64,000 nt of DNA. Source: BMS3ABIN03 sp964418885 (GTDB lineage: Bacteria; Bacteroidota; Ignavibacteria; Ignavibacteriales; Ignavibacteriaceae). The DNA is taken from the NCBI GenBank assembly GCA_964418885.1, contig CAYQNW010000001.1, positions 45,824 to 109,823 on the forward strand. The letters are read 5' to 3'. Position numbers and translations under genes: made by a program. Numbering within the stretch: the first letter of the stretch is position 1; every line of letters starts with the position of its first letter. Below the pieces are notes generated by a model. The model saw only the letters and a list, made by a program, of their open reading frames with translations. It made no database searches and was not told the DNA's origin. Positions 55,741 to 63,990 of this stretch are shown piece by piece.

Positions 55741-56259
55741 ATGCCTGGTAACATAAAAAAGAAAATACTTGTTGTTGATGATGAAAGTGATGTTCGTGAA
55801 TTCCTGAGAGCAGCGCTTGAGGAAGCCGGTTTTGAAGTAAGTGTTGCTGAAGATGGGGATATCGCACTGGAAAAAATAAAAAAAGAAATCCCCGATTTGA
55901 TTTCACTCGATTTGGTAATGCCGCATAAGTCGGGTGCTAAACTTTACCGTGAATTATCAAAACATAAAGAGTGGTCCAAAATTCCGGTTATAATAGTAAC
56001 AGGTCATGCGCGTGATGATCTTGGCAAAGCTGATTTAAAAGAATTAACAATGTCCGGACCCGGGATTTATCTTGAAAAACCCGTTAAACCAAACAACTAC
56101 ATTGCTGCAGTTAAAAATATATTGAAGATGGATACAACAGAAGAGGAAAAGGATACTGCTGAAATGATTCACATTCAAAATGATCTAAAAAAAATTATTG
56201 ATAATGCAGATCCTGATACTCTAAATAAATTGAAAAAATTAATTAACGAAAAAAAATAA
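55741..56259 (+). CDS. Receiver-domain response regulator with C-terminal helical tail
   Basis: This 172-residue protein has a receiver domain (about 6-130: D13-D14, phosphoacceptor D57 in LDLVMP, VTG, LEKPV). A 40-residue charged helical tail (MIHIQNDLKKIIDNADPDTLNKLKKL) is not a known DNA-binding output. GGAG precedes the ATG. It directly follows the histidine kinase and is a likely phosphorylation target. Confidence 0.87.
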   Translation: MPGNIKKKILVVDDESDVREFLRAALEEAGFEVSVAEDGDIALEKIKKEIPDLISLDLVMPHKSGAKLYRELSKHKEWSKIPVIIVTGHARDDLGKADLKELTMSGPGIYLEKPVKPNNYIAAVKNILKMDTTEEEKDTAEMIHIQNDLKKIIDNADPDTLNKLKKLINEKK

Positions 56260-56277
56260 TCTAACTGAGGAATTATT

Positions 56278-56631
56278 ATGTCAAGGATAGCAATTCTTTA
56301 TTGTAAACGTATTCAGGATCATTCCTGTATAGCTTGTGCAAAATGTTATAAAGGAATAGCAGAAAAGAATGGTGAATTTTCGAAGTATGATGAAATTGAG
56401 CTTGTGGCAATGACTGATTGTGGGGATTGTCCTGGTCTTGCAGTTCCAAGAGTTAAATTACTAAACGAAATTACAAATAATCTTGATCGTCCTATTGAAG
56501 CACTTCATCTTGGAACGTGTATGAAATTAGCAATGGAAACAGCTGCCTGCCCTATAGATTACGATGATCTTAAAATAACATTAGAAAAGAAATTTGGTAT
56601 TGATGTAGTTCTTGGAACTCATTCTTATTAA
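56278..56631 (+). CDS. CGGC-domain protein
   Basis: This 117-residue cytoplasmic protein is rich in conserved cysteines: LYCKRIQDHSCIACAKCYKG, DCGDCPG, LGTCMKLA and ACPID. These are the features of the CGGC domain family, thought to bind metal or iron-sulfur and often found in anaerobes. It follows the response regulator by 18 bp (with GAGG before the ATG) and is the last gene of the cluster before a 348-bp gap. It may link redox state to the kinase or handle metal for the cluster proteins; both are inference. Confidence 0.8.
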   Translation: MSRIAILYCKRIQDHSCIACAKCYKGIAEKNGEFSKYDEIELVAMTDCGDCPGLAVPRVKLLNEITNNLDRPIEALHLGTCMKLAMETAACPIDYDDLKITLEKKFGIDVVLGTHSY

Positions 56632-56979
56632 ATAATACCAAATCAAGATCCTTTCTGTTTAGTTCCTTTCTTTAAAAATTTATAATACTATCTCATCCTT
56701 TTTTAATTTGCCATTTATTAACAATTCATAAATAAAAAGTAAACTTTGTTTATTCTTAGTTATTAAAGATGACGGTGGCATAGAGATTGTCAAATACTGT
56801 TTGCAAGGTAGAAAATCAGAAAACATTAAAGATTTATTAATTCTGTAAATGAAAATAATAAATCAAATGAACTGATTTCTAAACATTTAAATATTATATA
56901 ATTGAAAAAATCAATTGTTAGTTGTGAGAACAAATTTCTAACATTTGATAAAGAACTGTAACAATAATAGAATTTTAAT
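56632..56979. other. AT-rich non-coding gap
   Basis: No gene, clear terminator or promoter is seen on either strand. It separates the electron-transfer cluster from the transposase-like gene. I found no terminal inverted repeat here that pairs with 58090-58235. Confidence 0.5.
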
Positions 56980-58089
56980 ATGTGGCTTGATAACCCAGAA
57001 ATCGCCAGTTGCCCGTTTTGTAACAGTACAAGGATAATCAAACACGGTAAAACTTCTACTAATAATCCACGTTACAGATGCAGGTTTTGTCATAAGACAT
57101 GGGTTCAAAGCAAGCTAAATAAAAAACCTCCCGATTTCGGTGAACTAACTGAAGCATACTTAAGCGGATATTCATACCGCGAATTGCAATCAATTTATCA
57201 CAGTTCTCCTACAAGAATAAATCAAAAAATAAGAGAATACCTGGTCGGTTGTTCACAATGGGAAGATTATCTGGATGCGTGTACACCTAAGCATGAAGCA
57301 AGACTGATACATCTGGTTGGCAAGAAATTTAAATGCAATTGTGGAGATAACAAGGAACACCTGATGTATCTTGCATTAGCTATTGATGCATTATCTACCG
57401 TTGTACTTGGTTTTGAAATCGGAAAACGTGAATCAAGAGAAGTTTGGACAAGGTTATTAGATCGCCTGAACTGCCGTGGATTTGTTTGTCCTACATTTAT
57501 GTCTTACGGATCAAAAGTAATCGATGACGCATTGAAAATTGTTTTTCCTTATTCAACATCATATAATAATTTTACACGTGCTTGTTATGATAAGCAGTTG
57601 AAAAAAGAAATCTTCCATACAATGGATAGCAAAAAGCTTATCCTGGAAGCGATAACTGCTTATGAGGCTAATCGATCAATAAAATTGGAAAATTATCTTG
57701 TCATCTTTAAAGATAAAAGGATGAAACATCTTGTTCTGGAATCCAAAGATCATTTTGTTGACCGGTTGAAGGAAAGAATAAGAATGAAATCTACTACCCG
57801 GTTTGAAGGATTACTCGCGGCTTTTCAGAAAAGATTTGAAAAATTTCATATGATCAAGTACGATCCAATTCCAATTATTAACGGCTGGATAGCCTGGTGG
57901 ATGCTGATTCCGTTGCCGATCGGGTTTAGCAGACTTTCGTTATATCTCCAGCATCCATTTAAAACTCAGTTTAAAAACTTCAACTGCGGAACCTTGCCTG
58001 AACCATTAAACCTTTCTGTTGACAGCACGGAAATGAGAACGTTTGTAATCGAACTGGCAGTGCGTTCATTACACATTCCGATAAAGTAG
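56980..58089 (+). CDS. Transposase-like protein (zinc ribbon, HTH, DDE-like fold), possibly inactive
   Basis: This 369-residue protein starts with a zinc ribbon (C12-x2-C15 in CPFCNS and CRFCHK near 33), as in InsA-type transposases. A helix-turn-helix region follows (SGYSYRELQSIYHSSPTRINQKI, about 65-87). An RNase-H-like core has an aspartate in LALAIDALSTVVLGFEIG (about 132). Where such transposases show a second aspartate in TDG or SDG, this one appears to have MSYGSKVIDD (about 174). A GWIAWWMLIP tail ends the fold. No flanking inverted repeats or target duplication are seen. It may be a domesticated or dead transposase. Confidence 0.6.
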   Translation: MWLDNPEIASCPFCNSTRIIKHGKTSTNNPRYRCRFCHKTWVQSKLNKKPPDFGELTEAYLSGYSYRELQSIYHSSPTRINQKIREYLVGCSQWEDYLDACTPKHEARLIHLVGKKFKCNCGDNKEHLMYLALAIDALSTVVLGFEIGKRESREVWTRLLDRLNCRGFVCPTFMSYGSKVIDDALKIVFPYSTSYNNFTRACYDKQLKKEIFHTMDSKKLILEAITAYEANRSIKLENYLVIFKDKRMKHLVLESKDHFVDRLKERIRMKSTTRFEGLLAAFQKRFEKFHMIKYDPIPIINGWIAWWMLIPLPIGFSRLSLYLQHPFKTQFKNFNCGTLPEPLNLSVDSTEMRTFVIELAVRSLHIPIK

Positions 58090-58235
58090 AAAACATCACT
58101 AAACTCCCATGTTCATTAGTCTTTAAGCATACAACACATAGATTACAAAACCTAATTTTATCTTGTTTTTACAGCACGTCTTAATTAAGTTTTGTTCGGT
58201 TTAGTTACTACAGATTTTTGTTAAGGGGATAAAAG
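58090..58235. other. Gap upstream of the sulfite-reduction genes
   Basis: AT-rich, with an AAGGGG ribosome site at about 58222 for the next gene. The promoter of the dsr genes might be here, but no good pair of boxes stands out. Confidence 0.35.
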
Positions 58236-59681
58236 ATGAACTTAGAAAAAAAGTCTGTTGTAAGTGAAGACTGGCTTTCACTTTGGATCGGACTTTTTGT
58301 ATTTATACTCTCCTTGGGGTTATTCATTGGTTTTGATATCCTCGGTTGGGGTATCAAAACGAGTGTATGGACAGATATTACCAATTCACTTTCAAGTGTA
58401 TCTACAAATTTTTCAGGGCTGCCCGGTATTGTTTCTTTACTATTAACATATCTGTTTATGTTAATAATTGTGGGAATTGGTCTGAAAGCTATGGGTGTTA
58501 ATTTTAGTGAATTAATTCTTCCTTTCACAATAATATTTTTTATAAGTTATCTTTGCTGGCTGTTAGGGCACTTCGCTTATATTGCTGCTACATCCGATCA
58601 GCTTGGTAAGTTTGATATTTCCTGGTCATTAAATTTAACAGGGGAGGCGGGTTATATAATTGCCCTTCTTGTTGGTTTAATTATCGGAAATTTCTTTCCC
58701 CGTTTGGTTAATAAGATTAAAGCTGCAACAAGACCTGAACTCTTCATTAAAACTGCAATAGTTATTATGGGCGCCGGACTCGGTGTTAAAGCAGCAGAAT
58801 CGTTAGGACTCGCATCCATTGTTATGTTTCAAGGACTATCTGCTATTATTGTTGCTTATCTTATTTATTGGGCATTAGTTTATTTCATTGCACGGAAGTA
58901 TTTCAGATTTAGTAAGGAATGGGCAGCACCTCTGGCATCAGGTATATCGATCTGTGGTGTATCGGCCGCGATAGCTACGGGAAGTGCTATCAGATCAAGA
59001 CCAATAATTCCAATTATGGTTTCTTCCTTGGTCGTGGTGTTTGCTGTTTTCGAACTGATACTTCTTCCATTCTTTGCACAAATTTTTCTCTGGAAGGAAC
59101 CAATGGTTGCAGCAGCATGGATGGGGCTTGCTGTAAAAACGGATGGAGCTGCAGTTGCAAGTGGTGCTATTACCGATGCACTTATCAGGGCAAAAGTTCT
59201 GAGTGAAATTGGTGTTAATTACAAAGAAGGTTGGATGGTGATGACTACCACAACCGTTAAAGTTTTTATTGATGTTTTCATAGGAATATGGGCTTTCGTA
59301 TTGGCACTTATCTGGTGTTCGAAGATTGAAAAAAGTCCAACCGGTGAAAAAGTTCGCGCAAGAGAAATATGGGACAGGTTTCCAAAATTTGTTATCGGAT
59401 ACGTGTTAACTTTTTTAATCTTTTTATTTGTTTGCATGGCTTCACCCGATTCAATTAAAAATGCAGCTTCTGCTTCAAACGAAGCAAATTCTTTCCGGGT
59501 TATGTTTTTCTGTTTTACATTTTTCACTATAGGTGTGGTTTCAAATTTTAAAAAACTTAAAGAAGAAGGAATTGGAAGATTAGCTGTCGTTTATATCCTG
59601 TGCCTGTTTGGTTTTATAATCTGGATAGGTTTACTTATTTCGTGGATATTTTTTCATGGTATTAAGCCACCTGCTATATAA
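58236..59681 (+). CDS. YeiH/UPF0324-family membrane transporter
   Basis: This 481-residue protein has about 12 hydrophobic segments. The family core is clear: IIGNFFPR, IVIMGAGLGVKAAESLG, PLASGISICGVSAAIATGSA, MVAAAWMGLAVKTDGAAVASGAI and MMTTTTVKVFIDVFIGIWAFVLA. YeiH-type proteins are usually about 330-350 residues and are annotated as putative sulfate exporters; this one has extra N-terminal helices and an extended end. Its position just before dsrAB suggests transport of a sulfur compound such as sulfite or an organosulfonate. The direction and substrate are not shown by the sequence. Confidence 0.8.
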   Translation: MNLEKKSVVSEDWLSLWIGLFVFILSLGLFIGFDILGWGIKTSVWTDITNSLSSVSTNFSGLPGIVSLLLTYLFMLIIVGIGLKAMGVNFSELILPFTIIFFISYLCWLLGHFAYIAATSDQLGKFDISWSLNLTGEAGYIIALLVGLIIGNFFPRLVNKIKAATRPELFIKTAIVIMGAGLGVKAAESLGLASIVMFQGLSAIIVAYLIYWALVYFIARKYFRFSKEWAAPLASGISICGVSAAIATGSAIRSRPIIPIMVSSLVVVFAVFELILLPFFAQIFLWKEPMVAAAWMGLAVKTDGAAVASGAITDALIRAKVLSEIGVNYKEGWMVMTTTTVKVFIDVFIGIWAFVLALIWCSKIEKSPTGEKVRAREIWDRFPKFVIGYVLTFLIFLFVCMASPDSIKNAASASNEANSFRVMFFCFTFFTIGVVSNFKKLKEEGIGRLAVVYILCLFGFIIWIGLLISWIFFHGIKPPAI

Positions 59682-59705
59682 TTAATATTAAAGGAATAAG
59701 ATTAA

Positions 59706-59861
59706 ATGGAAGATGAAACAAAGTTTGTAGATGAAATGAAAAAGATGGAGTACGAACCGTTACTCCCGATCGAAAAAAAACTTTTAATATGGAGCTTAAG
59801 TCTGGGTGTTGTTTTATTAGTTCTGCTTATCTGGATTAGTGACACTTTTTTCTCACAGTAA
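59706..59861 (+). CDS. 51-residue single-helix membrane protein
   Basis: ATG 59706 to TAA 59859-59861 encodes 51 residues: an acidic N-terminus (MEDETKFVDEMKKMEYEP), one transmembrane helix (about 24-44, LLIWSLSLGVVLLVLLIWI) and a short tail ending FFSQ. AAAGGAAT lies a suitable distance upstream. It sits 24 bp after the transporter and 58 bp before dsrA. I do not recognise a family; a small accessory subunit of the transporter is the simplest guess. Confidence 0.7.
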   Translation: MEDETKFVDEMKKMEYEPLLPIEKKLLIWSLSLGVVLLVLLIWISDTFFSQ

Positions 59862-59919
59862 ATGGAAGTTGAAATTAATCAAATTAAATATGAATAACTC
59901 TTAAAATAAAGGAGTAAAA

Positions 59920-61131
59920 ATGGCTGAGGTAAAAAGAAAAACACCAAAACTTGATGAACTTGAAAAAGGTAAATGGCCAAGTTTTGTTAAGGAAATTAAA
60001 ACTGCTGCAGAGAAAAATCCGATGGCTGAAGATTTACTCGGGCAACTTGAACGTTCGTACGAAGAAAGAATCGGACACTGGAAACATGGAGGAATAGTCG
60101 GAGTTCTCGGTTATGGTGGAGGTGTGATTGGAAGATATTCCGATCTACCCGAAGAATTTCCAAATGTATCGCACTTTCATACTTTGCGAATAAATCAACC
60201 AGCAGGTTGGTTTTATACATCAGATGTTTTAAGAAAACTTTGTGACATCTGGGAAAAACACGGTTCAGGATTAACTAACATGCATGGTTCTACGGGGGAT
60301 ATTGTTTTCCTCGGTACCAGAACTGAAGAACTGGAACCGGTATTTAAAGAGCTTACTGATTTAGGCTTTGACCTCGGTGGTTCCGGATCAGATGTAAGAA
60401 CACCAAGCTGTTGTTGCGGAAAAGCTCGATGTGAATGGGCTTGCTATGACACAATGGCTTTAACCTACTTTTTAACTATGCACTACCAGGACGAGCTTCA
60501 CAGACCAGCATTCCCTTATAAATGGAAATTTAAAATGTCGGGTTGCCCCAATGATTGTGTTGCTTCAATTGCAAGAGCAGATATGTCTATCATAGGAACA
60601 TGGCGTGATGATATACAAATTGACAAAGATGCCGTTAAAGAGTATGCCGATTCTGGTATGAATATCCAGAGGGATGTCATGGGCAATTGTCCTGCTAAGT
60701 GTATGGATTGGGATGGAAAAGAAATAAAGATCGATAACAAAGCATGCCGCAAGTGTATGCATTGTATAAACGCAATGCCAAAAGCACTTAGTCCCGGTAA
60801 AGATCGCGGAGCTTGCATACTCATTGGTGCAAAAGCGCCTATTGTTGAAGGTGCATTGCTATCATCTGTTATTGTTCCGTTTATAAAACTCGAACCACCT
60901 TATACCGAATTGATTGAACTGGTCGATGCGATACATGAGGTTTGGGCTGAAAATGGTAAGAACCGCGAGAGAGTAGGTGAATTTATTCAAAGAGTCGGAA
61001 TGGGCAATTTCCTGGAAGCAATTGGTGTTGAACCGATTCCTCAGATGGTGGCTCATCCACGGGAAAATCCATATGTATTTTACGAAGAGTATTTCGAAGA
61101 TGAAACCGAAGAGGCTGTTGAAGAAAAATAA
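59920..61131 (+). CDS. dsrA: Dissimilatory sulfite reductase alpha subunit
   Basis: This 403-residue cytoplasmic protein has the siroheme-[4Fe-4S] cysteines in TPSCCCGKARCEWAC (residues 162-175) and C209-x3-C213 (MSGCPNDC). The inserted ferredoxin domain carries C257, C261, C276, C279 and C282 (ACRKCMHCINAMP). These are the DsrA signatures and differ from assimilatory CysI. Length is normal for DsrA. GGAG precedes the ATG. With DsrB it forms the alpha2beta2 enzyme that reduces sulfite, in most organisms to the DsrC trisulfide. Confidence 0.97.
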   Translation: MAEVKRKTPKLDELEKGKWPSFVKEIKTAAEKNPMAEDLLGQLERSYEERIGHWKHGGIVGVLGYGGGVIGRYSDLPEEFPNVSHFHTLRINQPAGWFYTSDVLRKLCDIWEKHGSGLTNMHGSTGDIVFLGTRTEELEPVFKELTDLGFDLGGSGSDVRTPSCCCGKARCEWACYDTMALTYFLTMHYQDELHRPAFPYKWKFKMSGCPNDCVASIARADMSIIGTWRDDIQIDKDAVKEYADSGMNIQRDVMGNCPAKCMDWDGKEIKIDNKACRKCMHCINAMPKALSPGKDRGACILIGAKAPIVEGALLSSVIVPFIKLEPPYTELIELVDAIHEVWAENGKNRERVGEFIQRVGMGNFLEAIGVEPIPQMVAHPRENPYVFYEEYFEDETEEAVEEK

Positions 61132-61187
61132 ATTTAATCTTAATTGATAACAAAGTTTAAATTCACATTTAAAAAGGAATAATTAAA

Positions 61188-62270
61188 ATGGCTGAAGAAA
61201 AAAAGAAAAGGGTAACAGATATTGGTCCACCCCACTATGAAAAATTCTTACCCCCCATCATTAAAGAAAATTACGGGAAGTGGAAATATCATGAAATTGT
61301 GAAACCGGGTGTAATGGTACACGTATCAGACACAGGTGCAAAATTATTTACGGTTCGTGCCAGTTCATCACGTCTTCTTAGCATTGATAAAATTCGGGTT
61401 TATTCCGATCTGGCAGATAAATATTCCGAAGGATATTTGAGATTTACAAGCCGTAACAATGTTGAATTTTTACTAACGGATGAATCTAAGATAGAACCGT
61501 TAATAAAAGATCTGCAAAAATTAGGTCATCCCGTCGGCGGTATGGGAAATTCAATATCTAATATCGTTCATACCCAGGGATGGGTTCACTGTCATTCTGC
61601 GGCAACAGATGCATCCGGTATAGTTAAATCGGTAATGGATGAACTGATTGAGTACTTTACCGAAATGAAGTTGCCTTCTAAAATCAGAATAGCGTTGGCT
61701 TGCTGTTTAAATATGTGCGGTGCTGTTCACTGCTCCGATATTGCAATACTGGGAATTCACAGACGGCCGCCTAAAGTCGATAGAAGCAGATTAAAGGCTA
61801 TGTGCGAGATTCCATCTGTCGTTTCTGCTTGTCCTACTGCAGCGATTAAACCAGCAACTTACGAGGGCAATCCATCAGTTGAGGTTATCGAAGAAAGGTG
61901 TATGTTCTGTGCAAATTGCTACACTGTATGTCCTGCAATGCCATTGAACGATCCTTTAAATGATGGAGTTTCCATCTGGGTTGGAGGTAAAGTATCGAAC
62001 GCAAGAAGCGAACCGATGTTTTCAAAATTGGCAATTCCATTCATTCCCAACAATCCACCAAGATGGCCGGAAGTTGTAGACGCAGTAAAGAACCTCGTTG
62101 AAGTTTGGGCAAAGAATGCTAAACCCTACGAAAGAATGGGTGAATGGATAAACCGTATTGGCTGGCCAAGATTTTTCGAAATGACGGGAATTCCATTCGA
62201 GAAGGAACATATTGATGATTTCAAACACGCCGGATTAACATTTAAACGTTCGGCACAATTGACTTATTAA
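61188..62270 (+). CDS. dsrB: Dissimilatory sulfite reductase beta subunit
   Basis: This 360-residue protein has the DsrB markers: GWVHCHSAATDASGIVKSVMDEL (C135), the cluster pair C173-x3-C177 (CCLNMCGAVHC) and a ferredoxin domain with C215, C238, C241, C244 and C248 (CMFCANCYTVCP). Length matches the family. It follows dsrA by 56 bp with AAAGGAAT before the ATG. AAGGAG for the next gene lies directly after its stop. Confidence 0.97.
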   Translation: MAEEKKKRVTDIGPPHYEKFLPPIIKENYGKWKYHEIVKPGVMVHVSDTGAKLFTVRASSSRLLSIDKIRVYSDLADKYSEGYLRFTSRNNVEFLLTDESKIEPLIKDLQKLGHPVGGMGNSISNIVHTQGWVHCHSAATDASGIVKSVMDELIEYFTEMKLPSKIRIALACCLNMCGAVHCSDIAILGIHRRPPKVDRSRLKAMCEIPSVVSACPTAAIKPATYEGNPSVEVIEERCMFCANCYTVCPAMPLNDPLNDGVSIWVGGKVSNARSEPMFSKLAIPFIPNNPPRWPEVVDAVKNLVEVWAKNAKPYERMGEWINRIGWPRFFEMTGIPFEKEHIDDFKHAGLTFKRSAQLTY

Positions 62271-62283
62271 AAGGAGATGAATT

Positions 62284-62532
62284 ATGGCTGAGCAAGTTAA
62301 AGTCGAGGAAGTTGCCGATGCCATGTATAAAATGGTAAAGGAGAGTATGGGTCAGAAAAAATGGAAAGCAACTGACCTGACAAAAGCAGCACTGGAATTA
62401 TTTGGAGACAGATGTGATAAAGTTTTAACAAAATCTGCTATCAGAGAACTGATAGAATCCGGGAAATGCGTTTATACGTATTTCGGTGGAAGCTTTATCG
62501 AAATTCCTCATAAAGAAGGTGCTGAAAATTAA
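62284..62532 (+). CDS. dsrD: DsrD, small winged-helix-like activator of sulfite reduction
   Basis: This 82-residue protein lies 13 bp after dsrB behind AAGGAGATG. The helical start (VADAMYKMVKESMGQKKWKATDLTKAALELF), the following helix (KSAIRELIESGK) and the beta wing (CVYTYFGGSFIEIP) match DsrD. DsrD is found mostly with reductive dsrAB and has been shown to activate DsrAB, so its presence argues for the reductive direction. Confidence 0.88.
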   Translation: MAEQVKVEEVADAMYKMVKESMGQKKWKATDLTKAALELFGDRCDKVLTKSAIRELIESGKCVYTYFGGSFIEIPHKEGAEN

Positions 62533-62565
62533 TTCTGTTTTTTACAGATAGTGCAGAAATAAATT

Positions 62566-63948
62566 ATGGTATCTGAAAGTTATTCGGGAATTGTAATCAG
62601 CGGTTTGTCAGGCGATTCGGGCAAGACTGTTGTATCGTGTGGTCTTCTTGCCTGCCTGAAAGAGCGAGGTACGAATATTTACGCTTTCAAAAAAGGACCT
62701 GATTACGTCGATGCTGCCTGGCTGAGTTTGGCTTCGGGTAAACCAGCCAGGAATCTCGATACTTATTTGATGGGTTTTCCAGCTGTCAAAAATTCTTTTA
62801 TAAAATATGCAACAGGTAACGGTATTAATGTGATTGAAGGTAACAGGGGAATCTTCGACGGTGTGGACAGTAAAGGTACTCACAGCACTGCAGAGCTTGC
62901 AAAGCTGCTTCAGGTACCTGTAATTATCGTTCAGGATGTTTCAAAAGTTACTCGTACTGCTGCAGCTTCGATACTCGGATGTCAAAAGCTTGATCCGGAT
63001 TTAAAAATAGCAGGAGTAATTTTAAACAAGGTTGCTGGCGAACGACATGCTAAAATTGCAAAAGAATCAATTGAGGAATTAGCTGGCATTCCGGTTCTTG
63101 GAGCAATACCAAAGCTTCCGGGTAATTATACTCTACCTTCACGTCATCTTGGATTAATTACTCCCGGAGAATATGAAGCAGGTTCGGTCTTCATTAAAAA
63201 CTTTAGAAAAGTTATAAAAGAGAATGTTGATGTTGAAAAAATTATTGAGATAGCACGGACGTCAATTCCACTAAAAATTGAAAAATCTGAAAGAGTTAAA
63301 CAAGGTTTCGATTCTTCTAAAACAAAAGTAAAAATTGGTTATTTCAAGGATAAATCGTTTTCATTTTATTATCCTGAGAATCTTGAGATGCTTGCCGAAG
63401 CGGGCGCCGACTTAATTGAAATTTCTTCAACACAAAAAAATGATTTGGCAGAATTGGATGCGCTTTATATCGGCGGTGGTTTCCCGGAAACAAATCTTGA
63501 GGGGCTTTCCTCAAACAAGGAAATGATGAGCTCTTTGAAAAATCTTGTTGAAGAAGGCTTACCAGTTTATGCAGAATGTGGTGGCTTGATGTACTTAGCA
63601 AAAAGTGTAACCTGGAAAGGAAAAGAATATTCACTTTCGGGAATTTTACCAATAAAAATTAAGGTTGAAGAAAAACCACAGGGTCATGGTTACAGTGAAG
63701 TAATTGTTGATGATGAAAATCCTTTCTTTGAAACAGGAACAGCTATTAAAGGACATGAATTCCATTACTCAAAAATTTATGAATATGATCAATCTTTGAA
63801 AACTACCTTCTCTGTTTTGCGAGGAACCGGATGTTTTAATAAAAGAGATGGATTGACTTACAAAAATGTTTGTGCCAGTTATTTTCATATTCATGCTTTA
63901 GCTACCCCTGAATGGACTGAAGGGATGGTCAAGTGCGCAAAGAAATAG
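62566..63948 (+). CDS. dsrN: DsrN, CobB/CbiA-type amidase for siroheme
   Basis: This 460-residue protein has the P-loop SGLSGDSGKT (about 12-21), the CbiA nucleotide-binding fold (DYVDAAWLSLASGKPARNLD, IEGNRGIFDGV) and a C-terminal type 1-like glutaminase domain with the cysteine in YAECGGLMYLA (about 345) and GHEFHYSKIY. The sequence alone cannot separate cobyrinate amidation from siroheme amidation. Location directly after dsrABD identifies it as DsrN, thought to make siroheme amide for DsrAB. Confidence 0.9.
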   Translation: MVSESYSGIVISGLSGDSGKTVVSCGLLACLKERGTNIYAFKKGPDYVDAAWLSLASGKPARNLDTYLMGFPAVKNSFIKYATGNGINVIEGNRGIFDGVDSKGTHSTAELAKLLQVPVIIVQDVSKVTRTAAASILGCQKLDPDLKIAGVILNKVAGERHAKIAKESIEELAGIPVLGAIPKLPGNYTLPSRHLGLITPGEYEAGSVFIKNFRKVIKENVDVEKIIEIARTSIPLKIEKSERVKQGFDSSKTKVKIGYFKDKSFSFYYPENLEMLAEAGADLIEISSTQKNDLAELDALYIGGGFPETNLEGLSSNKEMMSSLKNLVEEGLPVYAECGGLMYLAKSVTWKGKEYSLSGILPIKIKVEEKPQGHGYSEVIVDDENPFFETGTAIKGHEFHYSKIYEYDQSLKTTFSVLRGTGCFNKRDGLTYKNVCASYFHIHALATPEWTEGMVKCAKK

Positions 63949-63990
63949 AAGGAATTAAATAAAACAAAAATATTCAGTGAAAGGTGAGAA

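Noticed and set aside
56632..58235. Complete insertion sequence around the transposase-like gene
   Set aside because: I could not find paired inverted repeats or a target duplication in the flanks, so no element boundaries can be supported.
58919..59206. Plus-strand 95-codon frame inside the YeiH-type gene
   Set aside because: It is an out-of-frame reading of conserved transporter sequence; the transporter frame has clear family motifs throughout.
59920..62270. Assimilatory sulfite or nitrite reductase
   Set aside because: Two adjacent subunits with inserted ferredoxin domains, DsrA/DsrB-specific cysteine motifs and dsrD directly downstream identify the dissimilatory enzyme.
62566..63948. 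Cobalamin pathway gene cobB/cbiA
   Set aside because: The fold is shared, but no other cobalamin gene is nearby and it directly follows dsrABD, the usual place of dsrN.
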